64,000 bases of DNA from contig NC_089858.1 of assembly GCF_036373705.1 (NCBI RefSeq), positions 37,721,137-37,785,136 on the forward strand, written 5' to 3'. This document shows positions 24,764 through 51,035 of this stretch, piece by piece; the stretch's first letter is position 1; every line of letters begins with the position of its first letter. The stretch is from Amia ocellicauda (taxonomy: Eukaryota; Chordata; Actinopteri; Amiiformes; Amiidae). The translations under genes were made by a program, and so were the position numbers. The notes beneath the pieces are model-generated. The model had not been told where the DNA came from. It saw nothing but the letters and a program-made list of their open reading frames with translations, and did no database searches.

Positions 24764-26344
24764 TACTGAAATCAATAAACTTGTGCTCCCTCCTCAGTTT
24801 AATCAGAGACCTGAGGGATCGAGACAGGGATTTTCCAGAAATCAGCTCAGGCGTCTACGTGTTTGAGGTGATTCCAGGGACAGCTGCAGACAGGTAAGAG
24901 ACCATGAACGTATCAGGGATTGGACACACTTCTAAACAAAGTAGACAAATTGGAATGCACTGTTTACTTTGATTGATTATTATTATTGTTGATTATATTT
25001 ATAGTTGAAAAAAACTAAAACCAAAAACAGTTCGAAACAATTCTCCCTGAGGAGAATCTTGTCTGTATCCCTATTAAAAACCCGACTGAAGACTAGCTTG
25101 TTTGACACAGCCTATTTAAAAAAGTTTTGTCCCCCCGCCCCTGTAAAGCACTTGAGACAAGGCGCTATATACAGTTTCTTTGATTGAATGAAGTCAAAGT
25201 GTGCCGTCCAGAATTAACTATATATACAATTTAACAAAAAAACTATCACGGTTCACTTCTAAAATACACATGCCTCTAATATTATAATAATATCTAATAA
25301 TATCTAATTACTCCGGACACTATGAAAATTATTGGCTGTGCTGGGCTTTGGGGTTTTCAGGGAAGAGGATCGTTTCACAAAGACAAAACCAGAACATCGC
25401 AAGGGTTGTAGAGTCCAGACATGTGGCCTTGGACCCCCCGCTGAAGGGAACGCCAAGCCAAGAACTCCGATCCCACTTCCCCTGTGTGATTTGTGTTTCA
25501 ATCGAATCGCAAATTGGCAGCTTTGAAGGATGTCATGTAGTGGTCCTAAACAGCATGCAGAATAATCCCAAGCTTACGAAAGGTTTGGAAACACATCTGG
25601 ACGGCTTAGAAATGTCCTTTTTTTTTTTTCTTTTCCTCCCGCATATTTCACTAGCAGATTGAACCAAATGTAAATTGATTTAAGGTGCTGTTTTGTTGTG
25701 TAACAAAAGGCTCATGATAATCTGAAGCACATATCCCCTGGAGCCCGGTCGTGTCTTAATCGCATCTATTTTCCTGGATCGGGATGAACCAATACGGCCT
25801 CCTCCATAGCCAGATTTGTAACCACTGTTTCCATCAGCAAGGGGGTGGGTCGGCCAAAGGGAGGGTGGTGGTGAGATTTGAATAAATGGTCGGCAGAATC
25901 TACGAAGCGTGAATTGAAACTGATATGAAGCAACACTTGGACAACTGAACACTTAGGAGAGCAGGTGATCCCAAATCAACAGCAGAGCAGAGTTAGAGTG
26001 GCGAAACATCAATTACTGCTACCAACACAAAACAAAATGGTAGAAGGAGGACCATTGTGAATCAAATTAAAACAACTCAGTGACATTGTGCAGCAGTAAT
26101 TTCAGATTCAGTGCAAGTGCAGTAAATCTCCTCCTAAGTTTTCTGTCTGGTTGTCTCCTTCCCCCCCCCCCCCCACAGCTCTGGCATGAAAGACCAGGAT
26201 GTGATCATCAGCATCAACAGCCAGCCGATCGAAACCACCGAGGACGTGAGCGAGGCGGTGAGGTCTGGCAGCTCCCTCGCTGTGGTGGTGCACCGAGGCA
26301 ATGAGGACATTGCACTGACAGTCGTCCCTGAAGAAATCGACTAA
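8258..26344 (+). CDS. HTRA4: HTRA4 serine protease, nine coding exons, complete
   Basis: Secreted trypsin-like HtrA protease. Join 8258-8678, 14994-15093, 15580-15784, 18059-18253, 19498-19530, 23922-24036, 24548-24605, 24798-24893, 26179-26344: 1389 bases, 462 residues, close to human HTRA family lengths. Seen in order: hydrophobic signal segment (residues 6-16); cysteine-rich IGFBP module (about 27-95, with CGCCAIC); Kazal-like module (about 96-138, VCGSDGRTY); protease domain with His203 (TNAHV), Asp233 (QDIALI) and Ser311 (GNSGGPL); PDZ domain (about 363-455). All introns are GT..AG and phases agree. The start has a strong context (ACCATGG). HTRA4 is preferred over HTRA1 because TM2D2 and PLEKHA2 are neighbours, and because of segments such as RTYPS.C.LRAEN, RQFLAE and SSGVYV, which I recall as closer to HTRA4. 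Likely substrates are extracellular matrix and TGF-beta-related proteins by family analogy. Confidence 0.93.
9075..9124. repeat. (AAT)n microsatellite
   Basis: Imperfect AAT/AAC trinucleotide run inside HTRA4 intron 1. Confidence 0.9.
9843..10120 (-). mobile_element. Tc1 terminal fragment (leader side) in HTRA4 intron 1
   Basis: Begins CTCCTAATCTCAGCTCG then TTACCTGTATAAAAG, the reverse complement of the leader of the truncated element at 5806-6735. It continues to GGGGATCAAATACTTTTTTC and CCTCACTGTA, the terminal repeat of a common fish Tc1 family. No transposase is included. It looks like the half that is missing on the leader side of the 5806-6735 fragment, but the two are 3.1 kb apart. 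Confidence 0.75.
10150..10325 (+). repeat. Two degraded SINE-tail-like fragments
   Basis: GATAAAAGCATTTGCTAAATAAC near 10160 and GTAAGTTACCGTGGATAAGAGG near 10288 both resemble the SINE tail pattern (GTAAGTCGCCCTGGATAAGGGCGTCTGCTAAATAA). They are short and diverged. Confidence 0.4.
14994..15093 (+). CDS. HTRA4: HTRA4 exon 2
   Basis: 100 bases, entered in phase 1. Encodes the linker into the protease domain, including [20 protein letters not shown], which is highly typical of HTRA1/3/4. Acceptor CAG, donor GTAGGG. Confidence 0.93.
15094..15579 (+). other. HTRA4: HTRA4 intron 2 with an AT microsatellite
   Basis: 486 bases; contains an interrupted (AT)n run at 15341-15368 and nothing else recognised. 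Confidence 0.8.
15580..15784 (+). CDS. HTRA4: HTRA4 exon 3 (catalytic His and Asp)
   Basis: 205 bases. Carries [10 protein letters not shown], the catalytic His203 in TNAHV and the catalytic Asp233 in QDIALI. Acceptor CTCAG, donor GTAAGT; ends in phase 0. Confidence 0.95.
15785..17400 (+). other. HTRA4: HTRA4 intron 3, left part
   Basis: No coding frame or known repeat recognised in this stretch. The segment 15950-16090 is rich in TTAAT motifs and could be an old repeat. Confidence 0.5.
17403..17834 (+). mobile_element. Internally deleted Tc1-like element in HTRA4 intron 3
   Basis: Perfect-looking inverted ends: CTACATGGCCAAAAGTATGT at the left and its complement ACATACTTTTGGCCATGTAG at the right, with a TA beside the left end. 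The interior keeps the start of a Tc1-like transposase on the plus strand (ATGGGCCGTACTGAAGAGCT, giving [11 protein letters not shown], at about 17536), then breaks with stops and jumps to a C-terminal remnant. At about 430 bases against the usual 1.2 kb or more, it is a non-autonomous deletion derivative. Confidence 0.85.
18059..18253 (+). CDS. HTRA4: HTRA4 exon 4
   Basis: 195 bases, 65 codons, phase 0 at both ends. Contains [20 protein letters not shown], the activation-domain region, and YIQTDAIIN leading into the active-site exon. Confidence 0.95.
18254..19497 (+). other. HTRA4: HTRA4 intron 4
   Basis: 1.2 kb, two thirds of which is a decayed Tc1 element (18395-19221). The remainder shows nothing recognisable. 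Confidence 0.75.
18395..19221 (-). mobile_element. Decayed Tc1/mariner element in HTRA4 intron 4
   Basis: Inverted ends share AGTTTTA.AACACCCCCATTT (left near 18409, right reversed near 19183-19208). On the minus strand, 19144-18863 encodes the N-terminal part ([18 protein letters not shown], then [10 protein letters not shown], the first catalytic Asp), and 18756-18562 encodes [11 protein letters not shown] with the second Asp. The middle and the C-terminal Glu region are deleted or frameshifted. This is a different Tc1 lineage from the other copies here. Confidence 0.85.
19498..19530 (+). CDS. HTRA4: HTRA4 exon 5, 33-base micro-exon with the catalytic Ser
   Basis: Eleven codons, [11 protein letters not shown], holding nucleophile Ser311. 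Acceptor CTACAG and donor GTATGT flank it exactly. The same 33-base exon exists in mammalian HTRA genes, which supports the gene model. Confidence 0.95.
19531..21040 (+). other. HTRA4: HTRA4 intron 5, left part
   Basis: No gene or known repeat recognised; short frames only. Confidence 0.5.
21050..21790 (-). mobile_element. 5'-truncated non-LTR retrotransposon (CR1/Rex-like) fragment
   Basis: On the minus strand, 21785-21408 encodes the late reverse-transcriptase region: [14 protein letters not shown], then [14 protein letters not shown], then ANRVLGYI. After a frameshift, 21370-21101 continues the C-terminal region; a block ending [10 protein letters not shown] is typical of this group. The 5' end and the YXDD block are absent, and frameshifts make it inactive. 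5' truncation is the usual fate of LINE insertions. It lies antisense in HTRA4 intron 5. Confidence 0.85.
22323..22730. repeat. Unclassified palindromic repeat cluster
   Basis: GATCAAATGC (22437-22446) and GCATTTGATC (22454-22463) form a 10-base-pair hairpin with a 7-base loop. GGATCAAATGCTACC recurs near 22530 and CACTGCC recurs twice. Immediately downstream, 22566-22714 contains inverted arms (AAACTTCAACCTACCC against the complement of GGGTCGGTCAAAGTTT). The structure suggests one or two non-autonomous DNA elements whose family I do not recognise. Confidence 0.5.
22731..23921 (+). other. HTRA4: HTRA4 intron 5, right part
   Basis: Nothing recognised apart from the splice acceptor of exon 6. 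Confidence 0.5.
23922..24036 (+). CDS. HTRA4: HTRA4 exon 6
   Basis: 115 bases, entered in phase 0 and left in phase 1. Encodes [20 protein letters not shown] and RQFLAES, the end of the protease domain. Acceptor GCAAG, donor GTAAAA. Confidence 0.93.
24548..24605 (+). CDS. HTRA4: HTRA4 exon 7 (start of PDZ)
   Basis: 58 bases. Encodes [11 protein letters not shown], the PDZ carboxylate-binding loop position (YIGIRM in HTRA1). Donor GTAAGT. Confidence 0.92.
24734..24763. repeat. (AAT)n microsatellite in HTRA4 intron 7
   Basis: About ten TAA units, some 35 bases upstream of the exon 8 acceptor. Confidence 0.9.
24798..24893 (+). CDS. HTRA4: HTRA4 exon 8 (PDZ)
   Basis: 96 bases, phase 2 at both ends. 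Encodes [19 protein letters not shown] and the start of the next PDZ strand. Acceptor CTCAG, donor GTAAGA. Confidence 0.92.
24894..26178 (+). other. HTRA4: HTRA4 intron 8
   Basis: 1.3 kb. Around 25060-25175 there is a diverged repeat tail: [16 protein letters not shown] in frame, then GTAAAGCACTTGAGACAAGG and GCGCTATATAC. This pattern is common at the 3' end of fish LINE-derived repeats. The rest is unassigned. Confidence 0.5.
26161..26174 (+). promoter_or_regulatory. HTRA4: Homopolymer C polypyrimidine tract before HTRA4 exon 9
   Basis: Fourteen consecutive C followed by ACAG at the exon 9 acceptor. Confidence 0.85.
26179..26344 (+). CDS. HTRA4: HTRA4 exon 9 (end of PDZ, stop TAA)
   Basis: 166 bases ending in TAA at 26342-26344. 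Encodes [19 protein letters not shown] and the C-terminus VVPEEID. The acceptor is preceded by a run of 14 C (26161-26174), an unusual homopolymer polypyrimidine tract. Confidence 0.94.
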
Positions 26345-27057
26345 CTCCAATCTTTTGCTAGTACTATTTTGTTTTCCTCCAGCAATTTTTCTACCCCTTC
26401 AAATCAAGTTTGTTTTGAGTCACTGTTTCATTTTTTTTTTTTAAACCAATTCCAATACGTATGTATTCATTGAAACGCCTCGCCTCGCTTTAAACCTCAT
26501 GTGGTTCTGGTACACAATTTATGAAGTTGGAAGCCTTTTTGGTGGGGGAGTGCACAGTAGCTGGAAATGTGTGTAGCTGTAATTGATGTCACTGGAAAGT
26601 GTGGGGGACGCCCGAGTATCTTAATCCTAAAATATCTGTATTTTCTGTTTTTAATGATAAAAATGGATCTGGCACACAGCGAACCAGTTTAACTTGGCAT
26701 CTTGTTCGTAAACAGTCTTAGCTCATGTGCTTGTAAAATGGGACCTAATCGAGATAAATGGTAAGTTTTAAAACAAGAAAATATGTAAAGGTGAGTACCT
26801 AAAAATGATCTACAGACACACTTTCACTCCATACTGTGGGCATAATACAAGTGTACAGCTATCACTTGCAAACTGGTATTAAGTGGCCTGCGGTGGCAGA
26901 TTGTATGTATTGTATCAAAAAAATAATATTTTTAAAGGAGTGACTTACAGTTGTGTCCCTGTGCAGTAAAACAGAAGATTGTAGGCTTCTGACAAACAAA
27001 TCCATAAAAAATAAGCAATAAGCCAACTTTTGTGAAGACTCTTTTCACTTTCAAAGT

Positions 27058-27069
27058 AATAAAAATAAA
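27058..27069 (+). terminator. HTRA4: Candidate HTRA4 polyadenylation signals (two tandem AATAAA)
   Basis: AATAAAAATAAA lies about 715 bases after the HTRA4 stop, the first canonical plus-strand signal I find downstream. It predicts a 3' UTR of about 0.7 kb. Confidence 0.45.
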
Positions 27070-29100
27070 GCCCACAAGCCAAAAATCCTCATACCTAAGA
27101 AAGCGTTAAGCATGCTAAACACGGCCAGAGGATCCACAAAATTCATACGAAAACACTGCCAATACTACATGAATCACTGTTATAAAGATTCTTGATTCTT
27201 TAAAATGTAGTCGACACCAACTCTAAAAACCTGCCTCTGCTCTCGTGATTCACTGCCCTGCTGTTATAAAAATATAGAACGTAAAAAAACACTATATAAG
27301 GTTTACTTAAAGTAGCATTAAAATATAATCTATAGAGTGCTGACAGTGTACAGTAAACCTTCCTACAACTGTAATATATGGCAAATCCATAAAGAATATA
27401 CACATTCTTATAAGAGCAGTATTAAAGGCTTTATGCTCTGATGCCTGTTTAACGATCATATTAACGAGACCAGCAAACATACGAATGTTAAAGTCTTCAG
27501 TAAGCTCTCTTGCAAGTTATTACTTGAAACAGCCAGGTATCTTGTAAGACCTTAAGAATTTCAGAGACCCACAGGTCAATGTAGAAAACAGGAGCTTGCC
27601 TCAGACAGAAGAGCAGACCCCTGGCACTGAGCGGATATAACGACGAGGTTTCGGAAACATCTGAAAAGTTCAAGGTTGACAGTTCTCCACAGGTAACCTG
27701 TCCCCCTTTCTGAAACCTCGATTGAATCTGTTGCCTTTTGAAGCACGTCCAGAAGAATAAACATATCAGACGGACTTCACAAGAGTTTAACTTCATTATT
27801 GAGCCTAAAAAAAAAAAAAGGAACAATTCATGTGGTAAAAAAAAAAAAAAAATCCCCAAACACTGCAACAAGATGGGAAACAAGAACAGGATTTTTAACT
27901 TTTTCCAAACAGCCGAGTTTATTTTAATATAAAACATTTTTCAGACCAGTATGTAGGCTACATAAATTACATCCGCAGTGTTCGAACGGTTCTGCATCAT
28001 CTCAGCCCAGTTTAAATTTGCATTAAGTCTTATAGATTCTAATAGATCTAATAGATTCTCCCCCCCCCCTCTCTCTCTTTCACTCTCTGGTTAACTCAGT
28101 GGTTTATTTCATGCCTTGAGAGCACATTTTCTGCCACACTTTTTCTGACACCTGTCACAAACATGTTTAGTAAGGGTACACATTTGGAGACCGCAATTAT
28201 ACACTGCTCATCCATCTGACTAGTCGTAACATGAAAACGTGTTCAGTCTTGGTACAAGGAAGTTTGACACCTTTGGTTAATAGAGGCTTATGATAAAAGC
28301 AGCATGTTTGTATTGTCATTTTGCAGGTTACTACTTTGATCAGACTAAACATTATGGGGATTTAAAACTGCCTACGGTGTCATTTCTTTGATTACATAAG
28401 ACTGGTTCATTAAAGAGTAGAAGTATTCCATACAGAACGTTGTTTTCTTGACATTCAGGCCCCGTGACACATACAAGAGTAGATAGTGTCACAGCACAGA
28501 AGATATTCAGTATACATTTCTTGCAAGAACTCATTAAAAAAAAAAAAAGCAAGTGTTTAAGCTGACTGAGGGTTACAAGTTTCAGGAAAATCAGGAGCTG
28601 GTGGAATAGATATGAGCTCTATTTTAACTACCAAGACAGACATATAGTCAGGAAAATTAATGTATGAAGTAACCAGCATATGGTCACATTAATAGGATAA
28701 TAAATTGCTATATTAAGGTTTGTAGCCCTTGATTTACACACATGAGCTTATATAGTTTTAACGCCAATCCAGGGCCAGCAAATTCCTCAAGTCAACATTG
28801 CATTGCAGTGAAGAACAGGTTCCTATCCTAAATTATCCAGTTTATCACGCTTGGCTTTCCAAATGGACATCATGAAACAAAGCTGAGAGTGATCCAGAAA
28901 TAAAATGTAAAAAAAAAGTGTGGGGGGTGAAATTGCAAGAGTCTCATCCTGTAGAAGATGAACCTTTTTTTCCTTTAGTCTGCTTTCCGTGCATTGTGAT
29001 CTCTCCGCAGTAGTGTAGAAAAGCACATTGGCAGTCCGGTAAGACCTCAGTAACGGGACAAACTCAAAGTTCGTAGCTGCACCAGCCTCCCCCCCTGTCC
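27070..29100 (-). other. Convergent 3' region between HTRA4 and TM2D2
   Basis: Contains several long A runs (27809-27821, 27838-27852, 28536-28548) and minus-strand AATAAA complements near 28103-28108 and 27918-27923, either of which could end the TM2D2 transcript. No coding frame with a recognisable domain. Confidence 0.4.
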
Positions 29101-29314
29101 TCAATAGAAAGTGCACCAGTTGCTGCCATCGCTTGGCATCAGTCCCCCCGTGATCAGCAAGATGAGGTCCACGAACCACCAGATCCCCAGGCCGCCCAGC
29201 GTTAGCAGCTTGCCCACCGCAGTGCCCGTGTGCCCGAGGCAAAAGCGATCCACCCCAAAACAGCCCAGGAAAAAAGAATACAACAGGGTGGTAATGAAGT
29301 AGTGCCCTGTGTAC
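29101..29314 (-). CDS. TM2D2: TM2D2 exon 4 (TM2 domain, stop TGA)
   Basis: 214 bases, entered in phase 2 at acceptor TTACAG; stop complement at 29101-29103. Carries the whole TM2 domain with the DRF turn, almost identical to the mammalian protein. Confidence 0.96.
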
Positions 29315-31200
29315 CTGTAATGTAAAAGAAAAAACAGAACAAGCCGGATCAGGTATGTGTGCAGCCTCGAGTGAAAGATGTCAAAACTGGTTACTTCGAA
29401 AGACTGGAGGGCAAGGGAGGGGGTGGGTCTGGGTGTTTTAGGGAGCAACACTGTGATAAGAGCATTTCATAAAAATGTAGCGATGCTGCAAGGCTTTATC
29501 ATCCAGCAGCTGCAGTTCTTTAACCGTCAGACAACACACAAAAGTATAGTCTCAATAATCAGATTTGTAAAAAAAAAACAGCTATAAAAATGCCACCTAG
29601 TTTCCAAAGTTAACAAGAAATGACAGGAAATGTTTCACAAGACCTCAGACACTAATAAAGAAATAATCTTCTACATACGGGACAAGAGTCAGTGACAACA
29701 CTTGTACGCATTATTTTAAACATTGTCTCCCTCTAGTGCTCACAATAGGAAACTTCTCTTTGGATTAATCCAGTCAAAGCTTTATTAGTACTGATACGAT
29801 CACATCATGAAGAGCACTTTTGATGCAAATGCTGCCAGTATCACAATTAAGCTAAATTACATATTTGTTAAGCATTTGGAAACCTGGAGGGTCGTGGGTT
29901 CAATCCCAGGTGGGGGACACTGCCGTTGTACTCTTGAGCAAGGTAATGTACCTAGATTGCTCCAGTAAAAACAGTTGTATAAATTGGCAATTGTATGTAA
30001 AATGAATGTGATATTTTAACAAATGCAAGTTGCCCCCTTGCATCCGCTAAGAAATATAATAGCTTAAAATGGCAAACTGCACTTGCTTTATGAAACTAAA
30101 GAGACTGTGGAGGTTTACAAGCGTTACTATCCTGCAGTTTCAAATCCATGCCAAATGATGTTAAGTTGCAATGAAAGATCATACAGTATCAGGACAATGG
30201 CCAATTAGCAGACTTATAAAAGGGAGATTGATAAAGGGAAGGTTGCACCGAACTGTCAGCAGAGCTACCATGGGGAAATGCATTCTCTGAAACCGAGACA
30301 TTGTATCTGTCAGAGCAGGGTGTCGTTTTGTTTGGCACGCTTACCCCCCCCAAGTACACTTACTTGATGCAGGGCTCGTTGCCTCTCAGGAACTCCCGGG
30401 GTCCGGCACATTCAATGCCTGTCAGGGCTGTGCAGATGACTTTTGTGTGCTCCACATCTTTGTACGCCTGGCCGCCAAACTGCAGGAATACATTTAAAAC
30501 AAACAAACTTAGTGTTTAGGTTTTATTTACCTGGAGGAAGATGGGCCATCAATGATGCCCAGGTTTAAAATAAACTACCATTTACATTAGACCCATCACC
30601 TCTTGTTATGCACTAGTCTAAGCATTAGACTAAAATACTGTGGCAATTAAACAATTGATTTTGTTTTAATACAAAGCAAATACAACACATATGACAATTC
30701 CAGCTTTGCAGAATACAAACCTTCACACACCCATGATGCATCTCGTCCTTGGCCGACTGATTCCCAGTGTGATCCACCGGCTCCTGACAGTATATGAACT
30801 CTTCAGGACTTCACATGGGGGGAAGAAGGAAAAACAGGTTCATCAACAACAGCATGCCCTGCTCACTGCTCCCTCCCTTTGAAATAAACACGGTCATACT
30901 GGCACAAGGGAATGCAAAAGCTGCCATCCCAGTCGTAATGCACGCATGCACTCACAGGAAGCTGCAGAGCACCAGTGGCGAGAAGGGATCCTTGTACTCG
31001 TAGTTGTCCTGAGACCCGTTCCCGGGATCCGCCGGCAGGGAGATGACCGAGCCGTTGCCGTGGTCCGACGCCCCCCGGGTCCCGCCGGCGCCGGACGCGT
31101 TCTGGGAATGGATGCCGCCCAGACACTGCAGCAGCAGCACCGTGAGCAGAAACAGCACCTGCCCGCAGATCAGGATGTAATTCAGCGACACGGGAAGCAT
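29101..31200 (-). CDS. TM2D2: TM2D2, TM2 domain-containing protein, four coding exons, complete
   Basis: Two-pass membrane protein of the TM2D family, related to Drosophila almondex/amaretto/biscotti, which act in Notch and gamma-secretase-linked processes. Join on minus: 31200-30956, 30808-30721, 30479-30364, 29314-29101 gives 663 bases, 220 residues (human TM2D2 has 214). Seen: N-terminal signal segment (about 8-27), a variable N-glycosylatable lumenal region with several N-x-S/T sites, a conserved cysteine-containing extracellular region ([37 protein letters not shown]), then the TM2 domain in the last exon: [20 protein letters not shown] with the DRF motif at 172-174, a second membrane segment ([12 protein letters not shown]) and the C-terminus [13 protein letters not shown]. 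Convergent with HTRA4, as in human. Confidence 0.95.
29315..30363 (-). other. TM2D2: TM2D2 intron 3
   Basis: About 1.05 kb, containing one SINE copy (29880-30065). The rest is unassigned. Confidence 0.8.
29880..30065 (+). repeat. tRNA-derived SINE copy
   Basis: Carries a polymerase III B-box-like GGGTTCAATCCC (29896-29907), the body TTGAGCAAGGTAATGTACCT and AGATTGCTCCAGTAAAAAC, and a tail GCATCCGCTAAGAAATA. These are the order and motifs of widespread fish SINEs. It is too short and diverged at the head to be a tRNA gene. Confidence 0.75.
30364..30479 (-). CDS. TM2D2: TM2D2 exon 3
   Basis: 116 bases. Encodes [13 protein letters not shown] and [19 protein letters not shown]. Acceptor CTGCAG, donor GTAAGT. 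Confidence 0.93.
30721..30808 (-). CDS. TM2D2: TM2D2 exon 2
   Basis: 88 bases, phase 2 in and phase 0 out. Encodes [13 protein letters not shown] and GCVK. Acceptor GAAG, donor GTTTGT (a weak donor). Confidence 0.9.
30956..31200 (-). CDS. TM2D2: TM2D2 exon 1 (signal peptide and variable region)
   Basis: 245 bases, residues 1-81 plus two bases. ATG at 31200; donor GTGAGT. GC-rich and CpG-rich, consistent with a CpG-island promoter. Confidence 0.94.
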
Positions 31201-31499
31201 CTCTCGCCGGGGTGGTTGAGCTCTAATGCCGACGCGTGTTCAGTGTGTCAGGACCGCACCCCCAGTCACACGCAGCTGCACTGCAGTGTTGTCATCAGGA
31301 ACCGACATTGAAGACTGGAGCTCCGGTTTGTGCTAACACAATAACACAGGCCTCACAACAAACTACACCGCCTACACCGCCTCAATATTAACATATAAGA
31401 ATCACGGCTGCCGACAACAACCATGAAAAACTATCAAAGCCCAATTTCCAAATGTACAATTCCGGTTTCAAATCAAGCCGCTAAAGGCAGCGACACAAA

Positions 31500-31560
31500 C
31501 TCTCAATATTGACGCCATCTTGAAGCGGATCATATGGCGGATGTGACGTCAGGGTACTGG
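31500..31560 (-). promoter_or_regulatory. TM2D2: TM2D2 upstream promoter elements (YY1-like and CRE)
   Basis: A full palindromic cAMP-response element TGACGTCA lies at 31544-31551. A YY1-like CAAGATGGC is read on the minus strand at 31522-31514, and a second ATGGCGG lies at 31534-31540. The cluster sits about 310-350 bases upstream of the TM2D2 start codon in a CpG-containing stretch typical of housekeeping promoters. Confidence 0.55.
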
Positions 31561-34139
31561 GCGGGGAAAAGACCGGGGGGCGTTTCCATCACTTTCATAT
31601 TTCGAAAATATGATAGATTGATATCAGATGGTTATGCGGTATATTGAATACCGTGAACGCAGATAAAATAATGCAGTTTAATTCTTTTAGTCACTGTTAC
31701 ACTAAGTGGCGGCTAGACTGCAAATGTAAAACCATTACAGACATTAAAAGTATTAAATGAGAATTAGCTCTCTGGGAAGTTAAGTAGGGTTATGTGTATG
31801 TTTTTATAATTTAGAAAACAAAGATTCATTTATTGTGATTGTGAATGCATTGATCAATAAATTCAGCATGCACCCAAACAGGAAGTCTGATCTGCTGCAT
31901 TCATTCTGCACACATCTGTTTATTAACTTACTTAATAGCTTGTGAACTTATTATTTGATCAATGTATGCATGTAATTATGTCTTCATTGGTTTAAATAAA
32001 CAATTATCATGCTGGAGATTAAGTTAGTGGTGAATGGGATGTAATTGTGGTGTCCACTTAACATGGAGGTAAACCCACCTTGTGGTATGACACAAATGTC
32101 AATCAAACAATTGGCACACTTGACAGAAAGACACGCAAAAAAGGAACACAAGAAACTTTATTGTTTTTTTTGCTCAACATTGAATTTCTGTACATGAAAC
32201 TGTGGCCACAGAGCAGTGCAATGCCTTTTTGTAAAAAATGCCAAGCACAAAAAAATGAAATGATGCAAGTGTGTTGGTTACTGGTTACAAAGTACATTCA
32301 GGAAGGCACTTTTTGAAAGACTTAACTGGCATATCATTCTAACATTTAATCTTACAATGTGGGTCCGTTATACAACACTGCATGCCCTCCCTGGAAAATC
32401 ACAGCCCAATTCTGGACGTGGAACTTTGCCAGCCACAATTAAGCAGATGACCGTTTGGATTAATGGCAAGTTCAGGAATCAAAACTTTCAACACTTCTCG
32501 ATTAGAAGAAAAAGAGAATGATTACAAATAATAAATAGACAAGGAATGCTTGAACATGGCATCTAAATGGTGCATACATTTAAAGAAACAACTCAATACT
32601 ATATTTTGCATATATATCTTGTTTTTTTACACATTTGAATGACTTAATTAACTAAACTTCCTTAATCTTTTTAGATTGCTACTAATATCACACAGATTTA
32701 TGATTTTTAAATTGTCTAACTTTCTCATGAAAGAATGCGAAGCACTAGTAGTGCCGTGTTACAGTACCATCAGTTTCAGGCAGCAAACGAATCAGTCATT
32801 ACCTTTCTAGATTTTCACTCACAATAGAGGTTTTCAATACAGTAACAACAAAAAGCTGTAAAAAAAACAGTAATGCAGCTTTCAAGTGGAGTATTTGCAA
32901 GGGAGAGGAGCAAAAGGTAGGTTAATACCTGAGAAGGAGATATTTGTGCTTTGCTACCTGTAAGCCCACACAAAAGAGAAGCAAAAAGATCTCTGTAATC
33001 TGTGATCCATTCAAAATGCAACTTGGGAGGATGTTTGGTCCAGCTTGGAGAGGTTTCCAAAAAAAAGGTTTATGACAACAACAAAAAACCGTATACAGTG
33101 TGTACAAATGTATATCCCCAAGACCTGAAGAATGCTCGTCTAGATTTCTAATGCTGTGTGAGTCACCCTTGTGTTAAACAACAAAGGTATTCATTGTGTA
33201 CCTTGGGTATATTATTAACATCCAGCATATTTATCCTGCATAGCCAAATAATGCCAACAAATACAATAGCATCAATACCAGGTGCTTAATTGTTATGATA
33301 TAGATTTACCTCTCTCGGCGTTAAAATTAAGCTCATAGCCAACATTCATCAGCCCAGCAATGAATAGACAGGCAATCAGAAGTCTTAATAAGTCTCGAGG
33401 TGTCTTGAAAACCTTCCTTTTGAGTGTTAAATAAGAGCAATCAGAGAAATACAACTATTATTTCTGATTTTCAGATTAAGATGGGATTTTGGTTCAGTTT
33501 GATAAATTACAAAAAAAAATAAAAAAAATTGCTGTACTTTCCATCAACCCTCTGTAGGTATGATGAAAGCATTCCCAATTGGGCTTAGTGGATGTGAAAA
33601 ATGAGCAGCAATAAAGCAATATTACTGTACTGTACTGTCTGAAAACAATTAGATAGACAGTTGTACAGTTTCTTAACTCCCATTCACACTCCCATTTTAT
33701 TATGTACCGCAACAAACAAACACCCTATTTCTGGCCTACCACCTTACTCCAACCTTCCTTCAGCCGAGCCTAAAAGGTGGTTCACATAACGGATTCACTT
33801 TGAATGACCTTTCATATCTGTGTAGTCAGCAGAGGTTGAGATATGTGGTGAAAAGCGTAGCAAAAGAAAAAAAAAATCTATACACATCTATAAGTTCATT
33901 TGAAGTACAAACAAACAAAAACTTAAGAAAAATCCTTAAAATCTGCACAGCGGGCACATTAATTCACTCTAAGCGACAACTTGTTTGTAAGTGGAGATGC
34001 AGTGGGGAAAAAGAGAGGAAAAAGGCCTAGATTACAATTTACATCAGGTGTGGATGATATCAGCCTCTCAATCAATCTCTGAAGCCACATACTTGCTCTC
34101 TCGCTCTTGCATCCAAGAGCAATCCACTCATATAGACCT

Positions 34140-34143
<4 letters not shown>
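31561..34143 (-). other. Spacer and probable PLEKHA2 3' UTR
   Basis: No coding exon is found between the TM2D2 promoter and the PLEKHA2 stop. In particular, no ADAM9-like exon is seen on plus next to TM2D2. Confidence 0.5.
32156..32161 (-). terminator. PLEKHA2: Candidate PLEKHA2 polyadenylation signal
   Basis: TTTATT on plus reads AATAAA on minus, about 2.1 kb after the PLEKHA2 stop. An alternative lies at 33696-33701. Either would place the transcript end before the TM2D2 promoter. Confidence 0.3.
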
Positions 34144-34204
<61 letters not shown>

Positions 34205-34235
34205 ACTCTCACTCTCACTCTCACTCTCTCTCTCT
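34144..34235. repeat. (CT)n/(GA)n microsatellite directly after the PLEKHA2 stop
   Basis: About 90 bases of nearly pure CT on plus (GA on the mRNA sense strand), with a few CACT interruptions near 34205-34224. It ends two bases from the PLEKHA2 stop codon at 34238-34240. Confidence 0.95.
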
Positions 34236-34237
34236 AT

Positions 34238-51035
<16,798 letters not shown>

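Noticed and set aside
8258..26344. Identification as HTRA1
   Set aside because: Domain order is the same, but the neighbours (TM2D2, PLEKHA2) and several sequence segments fit HTRA4. A tree with HTRA1, HTRA3 and HTRA4 would settle it.
29880..29960. Possible tRNA gene because of the B-box GGGTTCAATCC
   Set aside because: No acceptor stem or cloverleaf; the following body and tail match a SINE.
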